Below, in pieces: positions 25,250 through 39,249 of a DNA stretch of 64,000 bases (position 1 is its first letter; each line of letters opens with the position of its first letter). The DNA comes from Malurus cyaneus samueli. Lineage: Eukaryota; Chordata; Aves; Passeriformes; Maluridae. The notes below the pieces were generated by a model. That model was not told the origin of the DNA. It searched no databases and saw nothing but the letters and a program-made list of their open reading frames with translations. A program made the position numbers and the translations under genes. The stretch is taken from positions 5,277,216 to 5,341,215 of the forward strand of contig CM019219.1 of the NCBI GenBank assembly GCA_009741485.1, in the 5' to 3' direction.

Positions 25250-25980
25250 GGAGATTTGTTTCTTTTTGCCTTAAAGAATTTGAAAGGTTTATTTACAGCT
25301 TTTCAAATGACCCCTAATCTATTTAGAAAAACATAGCATGGCAAATTCATCTCGGGTGTAACTCCATTTGTTGACTTAAGCAGACTTGTGCCAGAAGGGG
25401 AGCCTGGCCCAGGAGTTTCTCTGCAGAGAAAAAACAAAGTATTTGAATACAACACTTAATTGGCTCCTTGAGTCCCATCACAGACTGTCCTGGAATATAT
25501 TTATTAAAGGTAATTCTTTTATTGTGGTAAGATTGTATCAGTAGCTGAAATCATGGTGTTAGTTTTAAACCTTGTGCAGTTCCCCAGGCTTCACTGCTTG
25601 AGGCTGATAATTTTCACAGCACCTGACAACGTTTAAAGAGACATTGTGTTATGCAGTGGAGTGAAATCTAAGACCGTAAATAACTGGGAAACTTGCTTAT
25701 TTTGTCAGATATCAGCAATATAATTAATTACAATCCATCAGGGTCAACTTTCAGGAAGTAATGTAAAAAGTTGTTTACTGTGGACTGTGGAATTTAGAGA
25801 TGTGCTGGGAGCCTGTTGCAAAGACACACAGAGTCCATAAGTAATATTAAAATGACATCTGCTATATTTAATTTAACCAAAAGTTAATTGATCTAAGCTT
25901 ACAAATTGCTAGCAATCTTCTCTTGATCAGGTTTTTATACTGATTCACTGGTTTTATTTGAATTCACATTATCATTAATT
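25250..25980. other. Intergenic, nothing recognised
   Basis: This is ordinary AT-rich sequence with no gene, RNA or repeat that I can identify. Confidence 0.5.
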
Positions 25981-26090
25981 TAGAATTATTATTATAATTA
26001 ATTACTTTAGAATATTATTATAATAATTAATAGAATAGTAATAATATGTATAATGATTATTATTATTGTTATTATTATTGTTGTTGGTTT
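25981..26090. repeat. Degenerate (TTA)n/(ATT)n simple repeat
   Basis: The stretch consists of TTATTA, ATAATTAATTA and TTATTATTG units and grades into GTTGTTGG at its end. It is an imperfect trinucleotide microsatellite with interruptions, suggesting an old array. Confidence 0.85.
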
Positions 26091-29000
26091 TAGGATTATT
26101 TTTCCCAGTGAGTCCCACCAAATGAATACTTTTATGAACACGTAAACCCCAGAAAAAGTCTGGGGCACAAAAAGGTCTATCAAAACCAGCAGCTACTGCT
26201 TTTCTTGCACAAAGGACAGAGCATAAATGTGACTGTAAGAGCTCTCTCCATATTTTGTACATGCAGCAGGGGCATGGGGCAGAGTGGAAGGACACTGAGG
26301 GAAAGGATTGGCAAAAAAGATAAGGAAAAGAGTCTAAGGAGGAAGAAAATTCAGAAGGGGGAAATACAGAAATGTTCTGAAAGCAGAAATCAGCAAGTGT
26401 GACTGGGAGGTTGAGGCAGGGCTAAAGCAGCAACTATTGATCCTGTTCCCTACCTGCCTGGTGCTTGGATATAAAGGTTATGGAGCATCAATCCTCTCTG
26501 TCCTGTCCTGAGAAACAAATCTGAAAAGATCCAGTGATGAACTAAGCAGGAAACTGGTGAATAACTCATGTATACTTTGGATGAATCAGTTGCTTTGCTT
26601 TCATTTGGATGCTAATGATGTTGTGATTACGTTAGAGTAAGCTGGGTTTGGGTTTTCTCAAGCACACAAAAAAATCTGTACAGTTTTAATTACTTTACTA
26701 CAAATTAGCTCACTTTAAAGACTAGCATTTAGTGAAGATTGTAGATTTCCATCCCTTTTCCATGACTTTATTATACTAATTAAAAAGTTGTGTTTGCTGC
26801 ACTGTTCTGGCCTTACACTGTGACTTTGGTCATATAATTTAATAATTTATAAGAAAATCCTGATCCTACAGAGCATTTGCAAACACCAAGCTGAACTGAT
26901 GGGGAGAGCACTAAGAGGGGAAATTTGTTTCAAAAATAAAAATGAACTTCCATGTGCAAGCATACTGATTTTTAGGAAAAGGGCTAATAAAATAGAGCCT
27001 TTTTAATGAGGCATCCAAACAATATTTTTTTTTCAAACCAACTTCTTGCTAAAGAAGCTGGCTGGGTATATGCACATGCCTTGCTGCTAAAACCAATTAC
27101 TTTACTACATATGCTAATAATACATATATATTACTAGCAAATACATATGCTAATAATTCACCCAGGGTAAAAATGTCAAAGGAAAAAAAAAAAAGAAGAG
27201 TAGTATTCTATAGAATGCTGGCTTGGTTTATCCGAGCAACTTGAATTTATACACCACAAGAATGAAAAAGTTTTCTTTTTTGCATAAGAAACAATGGCAG
27301 GTAATTTAAAAGCAACAAATATAAACAGCGTCAAACCCCAAGCAATTATTTGAGACAGAGCAAGTTAAATGCCCAAATCATTTCTATACACATATATATG
27401 ATATAGTGCCACGGGGATTTTAGAAATGGCTTCATGAGATCAAGGTCAAGCTCTGTAGCAACAATGATATTATAGGCACTATTTAGATATAGAATTACCA
27501 AGTCTGATAACTTTTGGTTTTGCTCTCCTCTGTAAAACACATTTACAATCCTTTCTGCAGTTTCAGGTTACAAATGACAAACTTAATCTGAAGAGAAACA
27601 TTTATATATTTGAGGTTAACTGCAATAACAGCTCTATTCAGTTAAAATCCCTAAACCTTTTAATAAAGCAGATACTTGACACAAAGTTTTTATTTTATTT
27701 TTATAATAGATGTATCCCCAAAAAGCTTCAAGTGATAAATCTGACTATGGAGTAATATTTCTCAGTATTTGCCACATAGTTTGTAAGTATTAGTGTTGCA
27801 TAATAAATAGATGTTTAAAATATTTGTTCGTAGAGGTCTCTCCTTGAACTTAAGCGTAAGTTATCTAAACAGTTGAAAAAAGATTTATAGTTATGAAGAG
27901 GCCTATATGTCAAGCAGAGTTTTATGATATGTTCCATAATAAATTAGCAATAAATGGATACAGGTGACTGTGGAATTTATGGCCTTTAATGTTTTAATGC
28001 TTCACTAAAGAAAAACCTATTATTAAGGTCCTAAAGGGTAATACAGGAATACCATCTACAAATTGTCAAATTAAATAGTCGTTGCCAGGTATTTGAACAG
28101 TGGAACGTTTTGGCTTGACCAGCAGCAGGGGTGGACAGCAAAGAAAGTAGAACAGATCATTTCTGAAATGCAGATTTCTCTCTGCAAACCCTATGTACAG
28201 AAAATGATGGGTCTGATCCTAAACCATCTCGCATTTGAAAAATCTGCAATTATCCAGGTAATCTAAATCTGCTTGAAGGGCCCCAAATCATTCATACAGG
28301 TAAAAGTTTTTAACAAATTTTATAAAATGTTTAACAAATGGCTAAAAGCCAGTGAGAGAAGCTTTGTTTGTAAGACACATTTTCAAATGTTTCTGTCCAT
28401 GTGAAAACTTGCTTGAATTCCACACTTGAATTTCCCCTCTGTGGAAAAGAAATGGATTTCACTGTGACCTCAGATAATACTGGAAAGTATTATCCTGAAA
28501 CACAAATGCCAATCTGCTGCTGCAGACGCTTGTGAACACCTTTTAAGCAAATAAACCCTCATCAAAAGATAAAAATATGGATAAAGCTGATGAGAATCCA
28601 ATCAGAAAAAAAAATCCAAAACTTTGGGTCAAGGCAGGGATGGTATTTGGTGAGGTAAAGGGAGATAAATCTTTGAAGGGAGTAAGACTTTCCAGTAAGG
28701 AGTTAAGCTCCCAAAACCACTTGGCAGTGCTGCCCGATCACGGGAAACAGCCCCCTCAGGGATAGAGCAGAGACCCAACCCCATCCTCAAAATTGCTTTT
28801 TAAGATTGAGCATATCCAAGCCATTAGCAGGATGTCTGCACGTTAACACATCAGCACAGAGATAGGGCCAGGGGGAGGGGGAGAGAGTTATGCAAAAGTG
28901 CTCTGCGACTGCCATTGGGGCAGTTCATCTCTAAAAAGAAACACATGTTACACAATCCTCTGCCTAATAGGGTTGGACAGTAATTAAAAAATATCTTTTA

Positions 29001-32000
29001 TTTGGAGAGCTGGGTCTTGAAACTACCAACTCGCACCATTAATCTTCTTGATGTACTGCAAAGATCTGCTGCAAAGGTCAGTGAGCAGCTCTGCCATTTG
29101 TAGGGGGACGAGATCCCAGATGGGACAGTGAGCTGCAGAGCAGATAAAGCCATTACACCCCGTTATCAGTCAACTGTGGCTGAGAGAGGGACTGTAGGGT
29201 GATCATGGCCTGATCACATCCCCATCTGCTCTCATATCATCAGACCATTGGCACTTTGAAAACTGCCAGCAGCTCCTAAGAAATAAAATTCAGGTGAGGC
29301 AACTGCACAGGGAAACTATCTAAATTGAATGGAAAGCAGGAGGAGGGCTCACTGCTCTGAGGGTGCCTTGATCTGCTCCTCAGAGGTGACAGAGCAAAAA
29401 CCTACGGTAAAATGAGGTGTGTAAACCTCAGGTGATGCCACAATGACTGTGCCAGAGCAGTTAAAGCAGCGAACCCAGAGCTGCACTCTATTCCTTCAGC
29501 ACGAACCAAGCTCTGTCCCACCAAATGGTTTCAGCAGTCCCATTTGCTCCAGCTGGGGAATCTTCTGCTCTAAAGCACCTTGATATCCTCTGCCAGTAAA
29601 ACGAAATCCCTGGAGTGGCTGGTGGCAGTATAACCAGACAGAGTTTGTGGCCAGGGGGAAATCTATCCATAGGCAGAAGAGCCACCAAATAACTGTTCCA
29701 GAGCAGAGCCTGGAAGGCAGTGTTTGATCCAGCCTCTAACACTGCCTTGGAGGATGTGCCAGATTAAGCCCTGCTGTCATTCAAGTAATCTCCAGCATGG
29801 CTCAGTAAAGAGAGAAGCTCTCCAGTGCAGATAGGGATAATCATTAATTAACCCATTAGTCTTGCTCACTTCACAGCTCCTTTCCCTTCTGTGCTCTACT
29901 GTGGTGGCACCAGAGATGTTTTTCCTTACAGGGCTGAGAATCTCTCTTTGGGGATATTTTTTTGATTTTGGGGTGTTTTAAAAAAGATTTTGCTGAACAC
30001 CTGTGATTTCATCTGGAAGCTGTTTTTATCCCCGTGCTGTGAAGAGCTAACTTCCAGCTCTCCCTCCCATCCATGTGTCTATCAGATGTGTTCATCTTGT
30101 GCTGGGCTGGGCAGGGTAGTTGGGTTTTTTCCCACTATGAGCTTATCTGACCCTTACCAATGCCTGCTGCAGGTGAGTTGTAAAGCTATCTGCTGCTCAG
30201 ATAAAGCTCAGATGCTATCTGCAGCTATGGCCTCTGTTTCAGGAGCCTTCACTGTGCTCTGTCCAGAGGGCCAGCACTTATTGCTTCCCAGGGAAGACTC
30301 CTTCACCCCCAGGGTGAAGCTGCTGCAGAGCCTGACATTATGTAAATTCTTAACAATTGCTGTTTCCTTGTGCTTCTATTTGCTGTTCATCACCCGCCCT
30401 AAAAATTAGATGTCACTGTAAAAGGCAGATTACTGAACAAAGATCCCCACGATTATTTTTTTAAAATTCTTTCCCCCTCAGGACAGAACAAACTGAGATG
30501 ATTGTGTGAGCAAAGGATTCATTTAACTTGAAAAGTGTCCCCAGATCTGGCTCTAGGGTGTAATACCACCTCTCTATTGTCTCTGCATCCACTTCTGCTC
30601 AGGAAATAAGGGGGGAGGACTCTTCTGATACTTTTTTTTTTCTCTCCTTGGACAGCAGAAGTTACCAGACTTAGAGTTTTTCTATCCCTTTAAGATTAAC
30701 AATGTTTTTTTATACCTGACTTCAGCAGCTGTGATGAAGAGCCCACATACAGAAATACTCAAGAAAGGTCAGTTCACAAGAACACTCAACTTCTGGGGAC
30801 AGGAGAGATAAAAAAACCTCTTGTGCAAAGACAGTTGGCAACTTCTAAATAAAAAGGTATCAAAAAACCCAAGAGATATGCTGGTTCAAGCCAACATTTA
30901 TTTAATATATATATTTAGATGGGATATTTGTACAAACAAGAGAAGAAATTACTTTGCAACAGTAACTGAAGTTTTAACTTCATTAAAACTACAAGCTTCT
31001 AAATCATGATTATCAGTCTTTTCTTCCTCTATCTACTATAGCAACATGTTAAATCTTTAAACATATTATACAGATATGTTTCTTCCCTATTGATAGGTTT
31101 CCAATTATGGATATTTTAATGGTATCTACAGTAGTGTTCAAATAAGGATAAAGTAATAAAATTTATGGATTTCAGATGCTTCTTTGTTTATAGCAGACTG
31201 AAGAAACAAGAAAGTGGGAAAGTGATAGGTGTAATGCATCACAATTCCTTTGTATCTGGGATTTTCAAACATGTTTAAACCATTAGAATCTCTTCATGCA
31301 TTCAGACACATTTCAAAGAGCTTTGAAGAGTCTTCCTTCATACAAATGTTGTGCTTTGGGAATGGTGTGAACCAAAGCCCTACTCTGGATAGCCCTCTGC
31401 CAGTCTGTGGCTCTACACCCCAACCCGAATTTTGCAGCTGAGGTCCCTCCCTGTTATGCTCAGGACTGAATATTCTTGTAACCCTTGTAAGGCACCATTT
31501 CAGTTACTAAAATGATATCAGTGACCTCTGACACTGATGGAACAAAACAAAACAAAACAAATGGCTACAGTTTTTGAAAAAGAGAAAAAGAAATCAACAT
31601 ATGAATCAATCTCAGTCTATGAAGTTGCTGATACTTTCTCCACACTCAGCAGGGGCTTCCTAAAAAGTAGAATATCTTCTGATGTTGAAAGACTAATACA
31701 AAAGGAAAGCACCAGTAGCTACGACTGAATCTCCATAAAATGTAAAGGTCCATTTGCACATATACCTTCAATATAAAGCAATAGTCTCAGACATCTGGGT
31801 ACTTGTCTGATTTCCTGCTTTAATTTATGTATATTCTATTGTTTTTGTTAAACATTTCCATAATAATAATGGAGTGTGACATTTGGGGTTTTGTCTTCCT
31901 ATAGGTATGCAGCAGCTGAGTTTTATATCCAAATATATATGAGTCTCATTTGATTTTGCCTTAATGGCTTCTTTCCCAAATGCAATAATGCCTGACTCAA

Positions 32001-33233
32001 TAGCATTTCAGCATTACTGCTGTGATTTATGTGATAGCCAGGTTCAGGGGATTTTTTTTTTTTTTTTTAACTTAGTCTAACAGTATCTTCTTGTCCTTTT
32101 TTTTCTTAATTTCAGCTCCAGAGGGTCTCGGGGCGGGGGACAGGGAAGACATTATGCTAATGAAATTCTGTTTCCCTTTAAAAGATACAAGCATAATCTT
32201 TTGCTAACATGCTTATTGCAAATTCAGGCACTCAGGATCAAAATTCAAAATTATTCTCATTTTCAAAAATAAAATCAATCTGTAAAAATCTCTAAATCAC
32301 AGCAAAGCATACCACACCTTGAAATCAACGGCCTAATTCATGCATAAAGCTGAAATTCCACCACAAAAGTTTCATTTTACCAAACATCCCCACCTGGGGA
32401 CTGGGAGAATGAAGTGATAGCAGAAAGTCACCTCTCCAGGAACCCACCTGACTGCAACTTGTCTGGTGTTGAATGTCTGGTTCTGGTTTTACTCCTGTAA
32501 GACTCAAGTTAAACTATATATCCTTGCCCTCTGTCATCTGACACAGGAATGTACTCAGCCCCTAACATTTGCACTGCCTGTCTTGCTGCCGTGGTTAAGA
32601 GAACCTCCTGCCTTGTAAAAATGTAACTACACGTGTTTCATAAAAATCGATATAAAAATAACAACACCGGGGTACTTACATCTTTCTGGAACAATTGAAT
32701 TTTGAAACAAGCATCTCTGGTTCTTCCTCCTGCAAATGGATCAGATTACATTTCACTGGGTAATAAAGTGTGGTACAATAGCCTGCCCAATCTGTTTTCA
32801 TCTTGTCTGGTACGAAGTTTCAGATATACTCGCTCATTATTCAACCTAATGGGCTGGGTTTGGCATATATTGAATGTTAGTGCTCTCCCTGGAAGCTGCA
32901 GAGGTTAACTGCTCCTAACAGTCTCTTTCCTTCCTTTCTGGGCATGTTTTCCCCATGAATAATAGAAAAAAACCAGAACTAAATGTCATAATACCCTAGA
33001 ATGAAGGTGCTGGTACCGACCACAGTGATGAAATAATGGTAGCAATTTTTCTGCCCCTGTCTTTGGTCATCCTAATGGAACCTAGCCCATACCTGGAAAT
33101 ATTTAGAAATTTATCAGGGAAGGAATCTGCTTTTGCCAAAATGCTTGCAAAATTGAAGGTCCATATTATTGAGCATTATCATAATTCTTTATTCAGTTTA
33201 TTAGCAAAGTTTGCATGATTGTGTCTCTCCATG
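26091..33233. other. AT-rich intergenic with simple repeats
   Basis: No gene is supported. Features seen are a local near-duplication of a CATATGCTAATAAT unit at about 27108-27161, an (AAAAC)n run at 31541-31560 and a run of 17 T bases at 32052-32068. The segment around 26580-26740 has features common in conserved noncoding elements (GATGCTAATGATG, CAAATTAGC), but that is only impression. The 139-codon frame at 29990-30409 has no domain. Confidence 0.5.

Positions 33234-33314
<81 letters not shown>
33234..33314 (+). repeat. Uninterrupted poly(A), 81 bases
   Basis: Eighty-one consecutive A bases follow CTCTCCATG. This is far longer than any other homopolymer in the window. CR1 elements of birds do not have poly(A) tails, and I see no processed-gene body immediately upstream, nor a matching target-site duplication by eye. 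It may be an expanded microsatellite, a tail of a recent retrocopy that I fail to recognise, or an assembly or sequencing artefact. Confidence 0.95.
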
Positions 33315-33318
<4 letters not shown>

Positions 33319-36300
33319 CTAAATATGACAGCTTAATTAATGTACCTATGACTAATAATGTCATGGTATTCCTGAATGGTCCGTGCAGGAAGTTAAAAAC
33401 AAAGTTATTTTCAAAAACAGAAGCTTAAAAAACGTATGTATATAATTTCTAGGCTCCACAGCAAGGAGTTACACAAATTGCTAATCAGGCACCAAAATGA
33501 ATATACGGTTGATACAGTTGAAATGTTTTCTTTGCTCTCGTTTCGTGCTGTAATATTTTTCTAGTCCCTGCACTCAAAGTAGATACATCACATTTTGATG
33601 TAGTTAGGCTCTTTTCAAGGTGTGAAATTGGTAAGTACCAACACCAAAGGAAAAAAATTCTTTTAATACTGCGCTGTGCCACTTGAAGCTGTATTACCCT
33701 TTGGCTTTGAGCCAGCAAACTCCAGTGAGAACTATTTTATAGCACATGACTATAATAAAAGATATTTAAACATGGCCTAACAATGGATTAAACTAGTAAG
33801 ACATAGTTTGTGTTAGATCCCAAGGATGAATATCAAAAATAGAGGCAACAGTTTTGAAACAACAGCCAGCAGTGAAAAGTTTACTTCTAATATAAACCAG
33901 ACAGCCCCCAAAATAATTTGTGGTTTATTTAATTCTTACCGTTCATCTTGTGTTCTTTTGAGTAAGCTAAAGTAAGACACCCGCATAAAGGCACCAGCTG
34001 GTTTAGATTTTGATTCTGGATCTCTAGTGAGCTGAACAACTCTAATCTGCATCTGCAAGGGTGGGGAGTCATTTTTGTAAATAAGGAAAAAAAAAAAGGA
34101 TTTGCTGCGGGGGGAAGAGCAGCTTAGAAGAAGGTGCATTTTGGGAGAAGAGAGAAAAAACAACCTCGTTAATATATTATAATAAATTACTGTTTTGTCA
34201 TTATCTGGTTATATTTGCACAAACATCAATTGCATGTGAGCCCTGAAAAAAGAATGTTTCATTGCCTTTAATATGCACTGCAGTGTGCACCCATACAAAA
34301 TCATTACTGTAACAAAACCAGCTGCGTGTAATAGAAAGCAAATGATTTACAATGTTACTATAAGAAACTACTTTATTTCATATTATCATAAAAAGAACAG
34401 CACTGAAAATTTGCATGACAAACACAAGAATCCAGGAAATTCCAAATCTAATTCATTTTTAGGTCTTAATAGGTATTAACTTAGGGAGGTGAATTGTTAA
34501 GAACATTTTTTGCAGAATATTTCCAGAGAGTTTAGCTGCAATATTGGAACTCATATTTAGTGAAATGTGAACTAGCGCAGTAGATGAAGAAAATGCATAA
34601 GCTTTAAATTCTCTGCTGGACCTAAAAAAAGCATATTTATTTTTATCACCCTGCTGTGGCTGAAGGTTTGCATCTATCAAGGATCTCTCAAGTCAATGGG
34701 TCTTCAGTCCTTTGAACAAAGACTGCTGGATTAGCTGCTGCTCTAAAATTTCAGTTCTGTTACCATCCTGCACAGCGAATGTTCTCAACTGTTGTGAAAT
34801 TTTAACCAATGTACCTGACCAGCTCCAAACCCACATTCTGTCTGGTTGTATGGAGTGGTTGGGATACTATGCTGATTTAGCAGATTGTGAAGGATCAAAT
34901 CCCAACCCTGTCTCACACAAGTCATGAAATAAGTTCCTGTTGTGTCGTAGAAGGGAAGCCTATTGTATTCAGCTATGGAAGGAGATAACAGCTGTTACCA
35001 AAAAGGTGGCAGGCACATAAAACAAAAGTCTTGAACAAATGAAGCTTTATAAGACCCAGGCAGAACTCAAACAAATGTTCAATGAAAGTCACTTTTATGG
35101 CTTCACTTTGGTTTATCGCAAGGCAGTAATAAATGTGTCTCATTAAAAGCCAGTAAAAGAACACCACCTACACCACCAATTGCTGTAACTGCAGATATAG
35201 CAGATCTGGAATAGTTACCTAAAGACCCTCATTTCCTAGCATTTAATGCTTCCCTGTCCATATAAACTAGCTTTCTATGGATTTAAAGACTGTTGGATGC
35301 TAAAAGCAGCAGCTGTTGCTGGGAAAACGACACTTTCAAAGCCCTGTTTCTTTCTCAAGGTGAAGTTAGAGGAAGGTTGAATGAACATGGAACTCTGTAC
35401 AGTGAAAAAAAATTGCCAGAGGAGAACACGCCAACAAAAAAACAAGCAATTCCCCCATCCTGGCTGGAGTGTAAGTGTTTTGCCTCAGCTTTATTGCTCA
35501 GTGGGTCAAATTCATTCCTGGTGAAATGGCAGTTCCCATGGTGAAGCCGCAGGAAAATTCTGAAACATTCTGGCACCTGTCAAGAAATGGGGATGTGAAA
35601 GTGGGGGGAGGAACTGGCATGCAGAAGCTGGGATTAAGGGTGGGAGCCACCACATAAAAGGTTATTCTTGTTCTAGTTGTTAGAACTTTTTTATTGTGTA
35701 GAATTTACATACATGCTTATTAAGTGGTTTAAAAAAGAAGCCTGACAGATATTAAACAGCATGCCACACTCTTTATGTTGCTGCCATACAGATGTGTCCA
35801 AAGCATAAACAGACTTACAGTCAGCACTTGATTGCTCTATGGGAGAGTATCTCTGCGGTAAATTTCTCCAAACTTTTCAGGACAATTAACTTGAGAATTG
35901 GATTTTATTTTTTCCCCCACAGATTTGATCCATTGCTTGATCTCTCAATGCTTTCCAATTATCCAGGGAAAATATATATCAAGTGTTTTAATACCCTAGA
36001 TTGAATTTCCCAAACCTAAGCTAGCAGCAGTATTACTGGGCCAGGGATTCTGGCACAAGAAGTACAGCTGTGTGTGAGCTGGTGGGAAAACTACTGGAAT
36101 ATCATGACTAGTCTTGGTGTTCACACTTCAAAGAAGCCATGGAAAATTGAAAATAGATCAGAAAAGAATGATTTCAAGATCTGGAATATCTGCCTTGTAG
36201 GGATAGATGTTTGCAGCCTAATCTGTTTACTTCATCAAAAGAAAGGTTAAAAGACTTGATCAATATATTAATACTTACATGTGGAGAATATTTGCAATGG

Positions 36301-38295
36301 CTCCATAACTGAACATACAAAAATGAATCAAAACCAGAAGCTGGACATGGTCACATTCTGATTATAGATAAAACAGATAGGATAATTAACAGTGAGGTTA
36401 ATTAGTCATCAGGAAATCAACAAAAGGACCTTGGTTTCTTCATTGCAGAAGCTTCTCAGTCAGGACTGGATGGCTCTTTGACCTGGGTGAAACCTGGGTG
36501 CAGGTTTGTTTCCCAGACGATGCAAATGTGTTGATCATGATGGTCACTATGACCAAGGATGAGCTGGGTGGGGCAGGTCAGTCTTCTTCAGTTGAACGAA
36601 CTGGCAAAGCCAACAGCCATGTATGAACCACAGTAACACCCACCTGAAGATTCCTGTTCACAGCAACACTGATGCCCAGGGAAGCCCTGTCACTTGTGCT
36701 TGGCCTTGAACAGCCCCTTTCCCTCCTGATTCCCTCCACATCTGTGCTTTCCTGTAGAAAACATAACAATGGAGCCAGGTAATCTGCTTTGCCCAATTCC
36801 ACTGATGCCGCACACAAACCAACTGCTCCAATCCTTCTTTTACCTCTTTACCTCTTTTGATCTCACACTTAAAATTTCAGGCTGGCCATTGGATAGAAAA
36901 GTCTTCTTTGGGAACATATGCTGGATACTTGAACATTGAAGTGAATCTCTGTTTCTGCAATTTAAGTAATTCCAGGGATGACCCTGAGAAGTTGTATCTT
37001 GGCTGGGATGATATTTAAGTTAGTATTCACAACTGCCTGTGAGTTTTGCTGAGCAAAGGTTATTTGTGCAGTAATATTAGTCTTGTGCCTCTTTAGTCAG
37101 CACTCCCCAGTCATTGCCATGCTGCTTAATCTCAGCAGTGGTGCAATTATCAGCTTCTGCGACCTCTTGATACTGTCACTAGCAATGGAAGGACCCAGGT
37201 AGTGGCAGGATATTGCTCAAAAGATCCTGAGATAAATAAAATAAACAGCAAGAATATCTGATTGCCAGAGTGAAGCATTTAATTACATAGGCTTATCTAT
37301 CACTGGAAATGAAGGCGGACATGCTGTTACAGTAATATGGGGAGAGAAAAAATGAGATTGAGCAGCAGCAAAGAAACAAAGGAGAAGCTGAAGGAAAACA
37401 AAATATGGAGATGATTTAAAATCACTTATGAGACCTGTGTCTGCTAATGCATTTTTTCAAATGATTATGACTTACAGAAAATACATTCAGACATCTTCTT
37501 CTCATTAGAAACACTGAGTTGAAAAGGATATAACCAGTATCCCAGTGTGCTCCTCTAACACAGGCTTTTTGAACCACAGCTACGAAGTTGCATCCAACAT
37601 TGGCATGCCTCAATATCTTATGTTGCTGGATGATGAGACATCTGTGTTCTTATATGGACAATCAAATTTACCCCAACATCAGCAAGAGTGTTCCTAGATT
37701 ACAACTGCTGATGTGTTAGCATGGTTTCTATCTTTCTATTAAGACTAGTATGCTTCATCTTTGATTTCATAATTTTCTAGCTGATGGGAATTTCAAAAGA
37801 GCTCCTGTAGAGAGCTTTTGCTGGGATTCACTGCTTTTTCACATTTAGATAGGCAATGCTGTCAAACATCAGCAGAAAATGAGGATGCATCATTGGTTTA
37901 AACCATGAAGATAAAGTGAAAACTGAGGTAATGACCAATCATTTTTGCTAAAGCACCATTTAAAGTGGTGGTGAAGAAGCTCGGAGGGTGATGCCTAAAC
38001 CTTAACACTGTCAGTGGTGACTTTTTCAGTGAGGCTTAACCAGAAAGAGCTCTGGCTGCAGACTTTAAAGGAATAGGAAGAGTAAAGCAACGAGAGTTTT
38101 TAACACCAGGTAAGTGTTCTCATTTTTATCTACTCAGACTCCAAAACTGACTAACTTTGCCTGTATTGCTTTGCTTTCATGTGCAGATACACTTTCTGAC
38201 CACAATTCTAAAGGGAGAGTGGACAAAGTGACAGAAGAGCCTCAGTAGAGTCCTAGGGTAGGGGAAAACCTTTCAGAGATGCAAATAATAATCAG
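33315..38295. other. Intergenic, nothing recognised
   Basis: No gene or identifiable repeat is seen. A B-box-like GGATCAAATCC occurs at 34892-34902 without an A box at suitable distance. Open frames are short and lack domains. Confidence 0.5.
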
Positions 38296-38412
38296 AGACT
38301 AAATTCTGCTCTCCATCATACTGGAGAAAATTCAAAGTAATTACCCCACTGACTTCAGTGTAGTGATCCTAGATTTGTATTACTGTAAATGACAGCAAAA
38401 ATTGGACCCAAT
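38296..38412. mobile_element. Palindromic MITE-like repeat remnant
   Basis: The two halves form an imperfect inverted repeat around CCACTGACTTCAGTG (about 38347-38361). The left arm has AAATTCTGCTCTCC, then ATACTGGAGAAAATTCAAAGT. The reverse complement of the right arm has AATTTTTGCTGTCATTTACA and ACAAATCTAGGATCACT. This organisation, with a central ACTGACTTCAGTG and outer TCTGCTCTC-type ends, resembles a widespread palindromic repeat of birds and turtles that I know by pattern but cannot name with certainty. It would be an old nonautonomous DNA-transposon-like element. Confidence 0.5.
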
Positions 38413-39207
38413 ATAGAAATAATTTATCTAAGGCCCTAAGTGGAGTTGGTTGCACAATTCAATCTGTAAATAATGCCTCTAATGCACATATGGCTAATTT
38501 ACATCCAGACTATGAGAACACATCCAGTGCTGATTTCCAGGATGCTTGAAGCACTAGGCAGTGCCAAAATAAATCTGCAGTATTCCCATAGCCCTCACAA
38601 TCCTTCCAACTTCTGGGGTTGGGAAGAAGATGCACTGCACATATTTTGGAAAAGTGAAATTCTATCTGCTATATGCTAGTTATTGGATAATTCTTACCAA
38701 AAGGGCATAAAAGACTGTTAAGCAGCACTCCATGTCTACTTGCAAGAGCTCTGCAAGCTCTCTCCTCTCAAGAAGTTGTTTTTATCTAATTTGTCTCTTA
38801 CTGGGAGCAGAATTCTAGGAGCAGCTTGAGTTTTCTAAGAATAAACCACACTTGAAAGAAAGGAGGGTTTTAAGTAACATTGGAGAAGAGTGCTTGGAGT
38901 ACATACATTTAACACACATAAAACTTAACTACAGCAATTTAATTTAGATTCCTTCTCTAATCACATATTTATGTTAAGACCTTGCTGAAGCCAAATTGAA
39001 ATTGATATTGCTAGGAGGAAAGATGATATAAAAATCTGAATTATTCACCAGCTCGGCAAGAGGAAAAAAAAATCTGCCAAAATACCAAATATTGTTCTGG
39101 GCTTTTTATGAGTGCTTCAATGTGTGGTGTGAAGAGTTAGAAAACCCATGTCTTGGTTTGCCTGAGCTTGAAAGGAGACATGCTAGGTCTAAGTGTAACA
39201 AACACAT
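38413..39207. other. Intergenic, nothing recognised
   Basis: No gene is present. A TGTCTTGGTTTG motif near 39150 recalls the beginning of some passerine LTRs, but nothing else of an LTR can be traced. Confidence 0.45.
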
Positions 39208-39249
39208 CTTCCTTCCTTCCTTGCTTCCTTCCTTCCTTCCCTCCCTCCC
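39208..39249 (+). repeat. (CTTC)n microsatellite
   Basis: The tract is a run of CTTC units with one GCTTC interruption that ends in CCCTCCCTCCC. It is entirely pyrimidine apart from one G and is likely length-variable between individuals. Confidence 0.95.

Noticed and set aside
29990..30409. 139-codon + strand frame with a hydrophobic end
   Set aside because: The hydrophobic C-terminus might suggest a membrane anchor, but there is no family resemblance or transcript signal around it.
33179..33428. Poly-Lys and poly-Phe frames over the long A run
   Set aside because: Pure consequence of the 81-base homopolymer.
34892..34902. B-box-like GGATCAAATCC
   Set aside because: No A box at 30-60 bases upstream and no cloverleaf could be drawn.
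39140..39190. TGTCTTGGTTTG resembling the start of a passerine endogenous retrovirus LTR
   Set aside because: Only about twelve bases match; no LTR body, end or target-site duplication can be followed.
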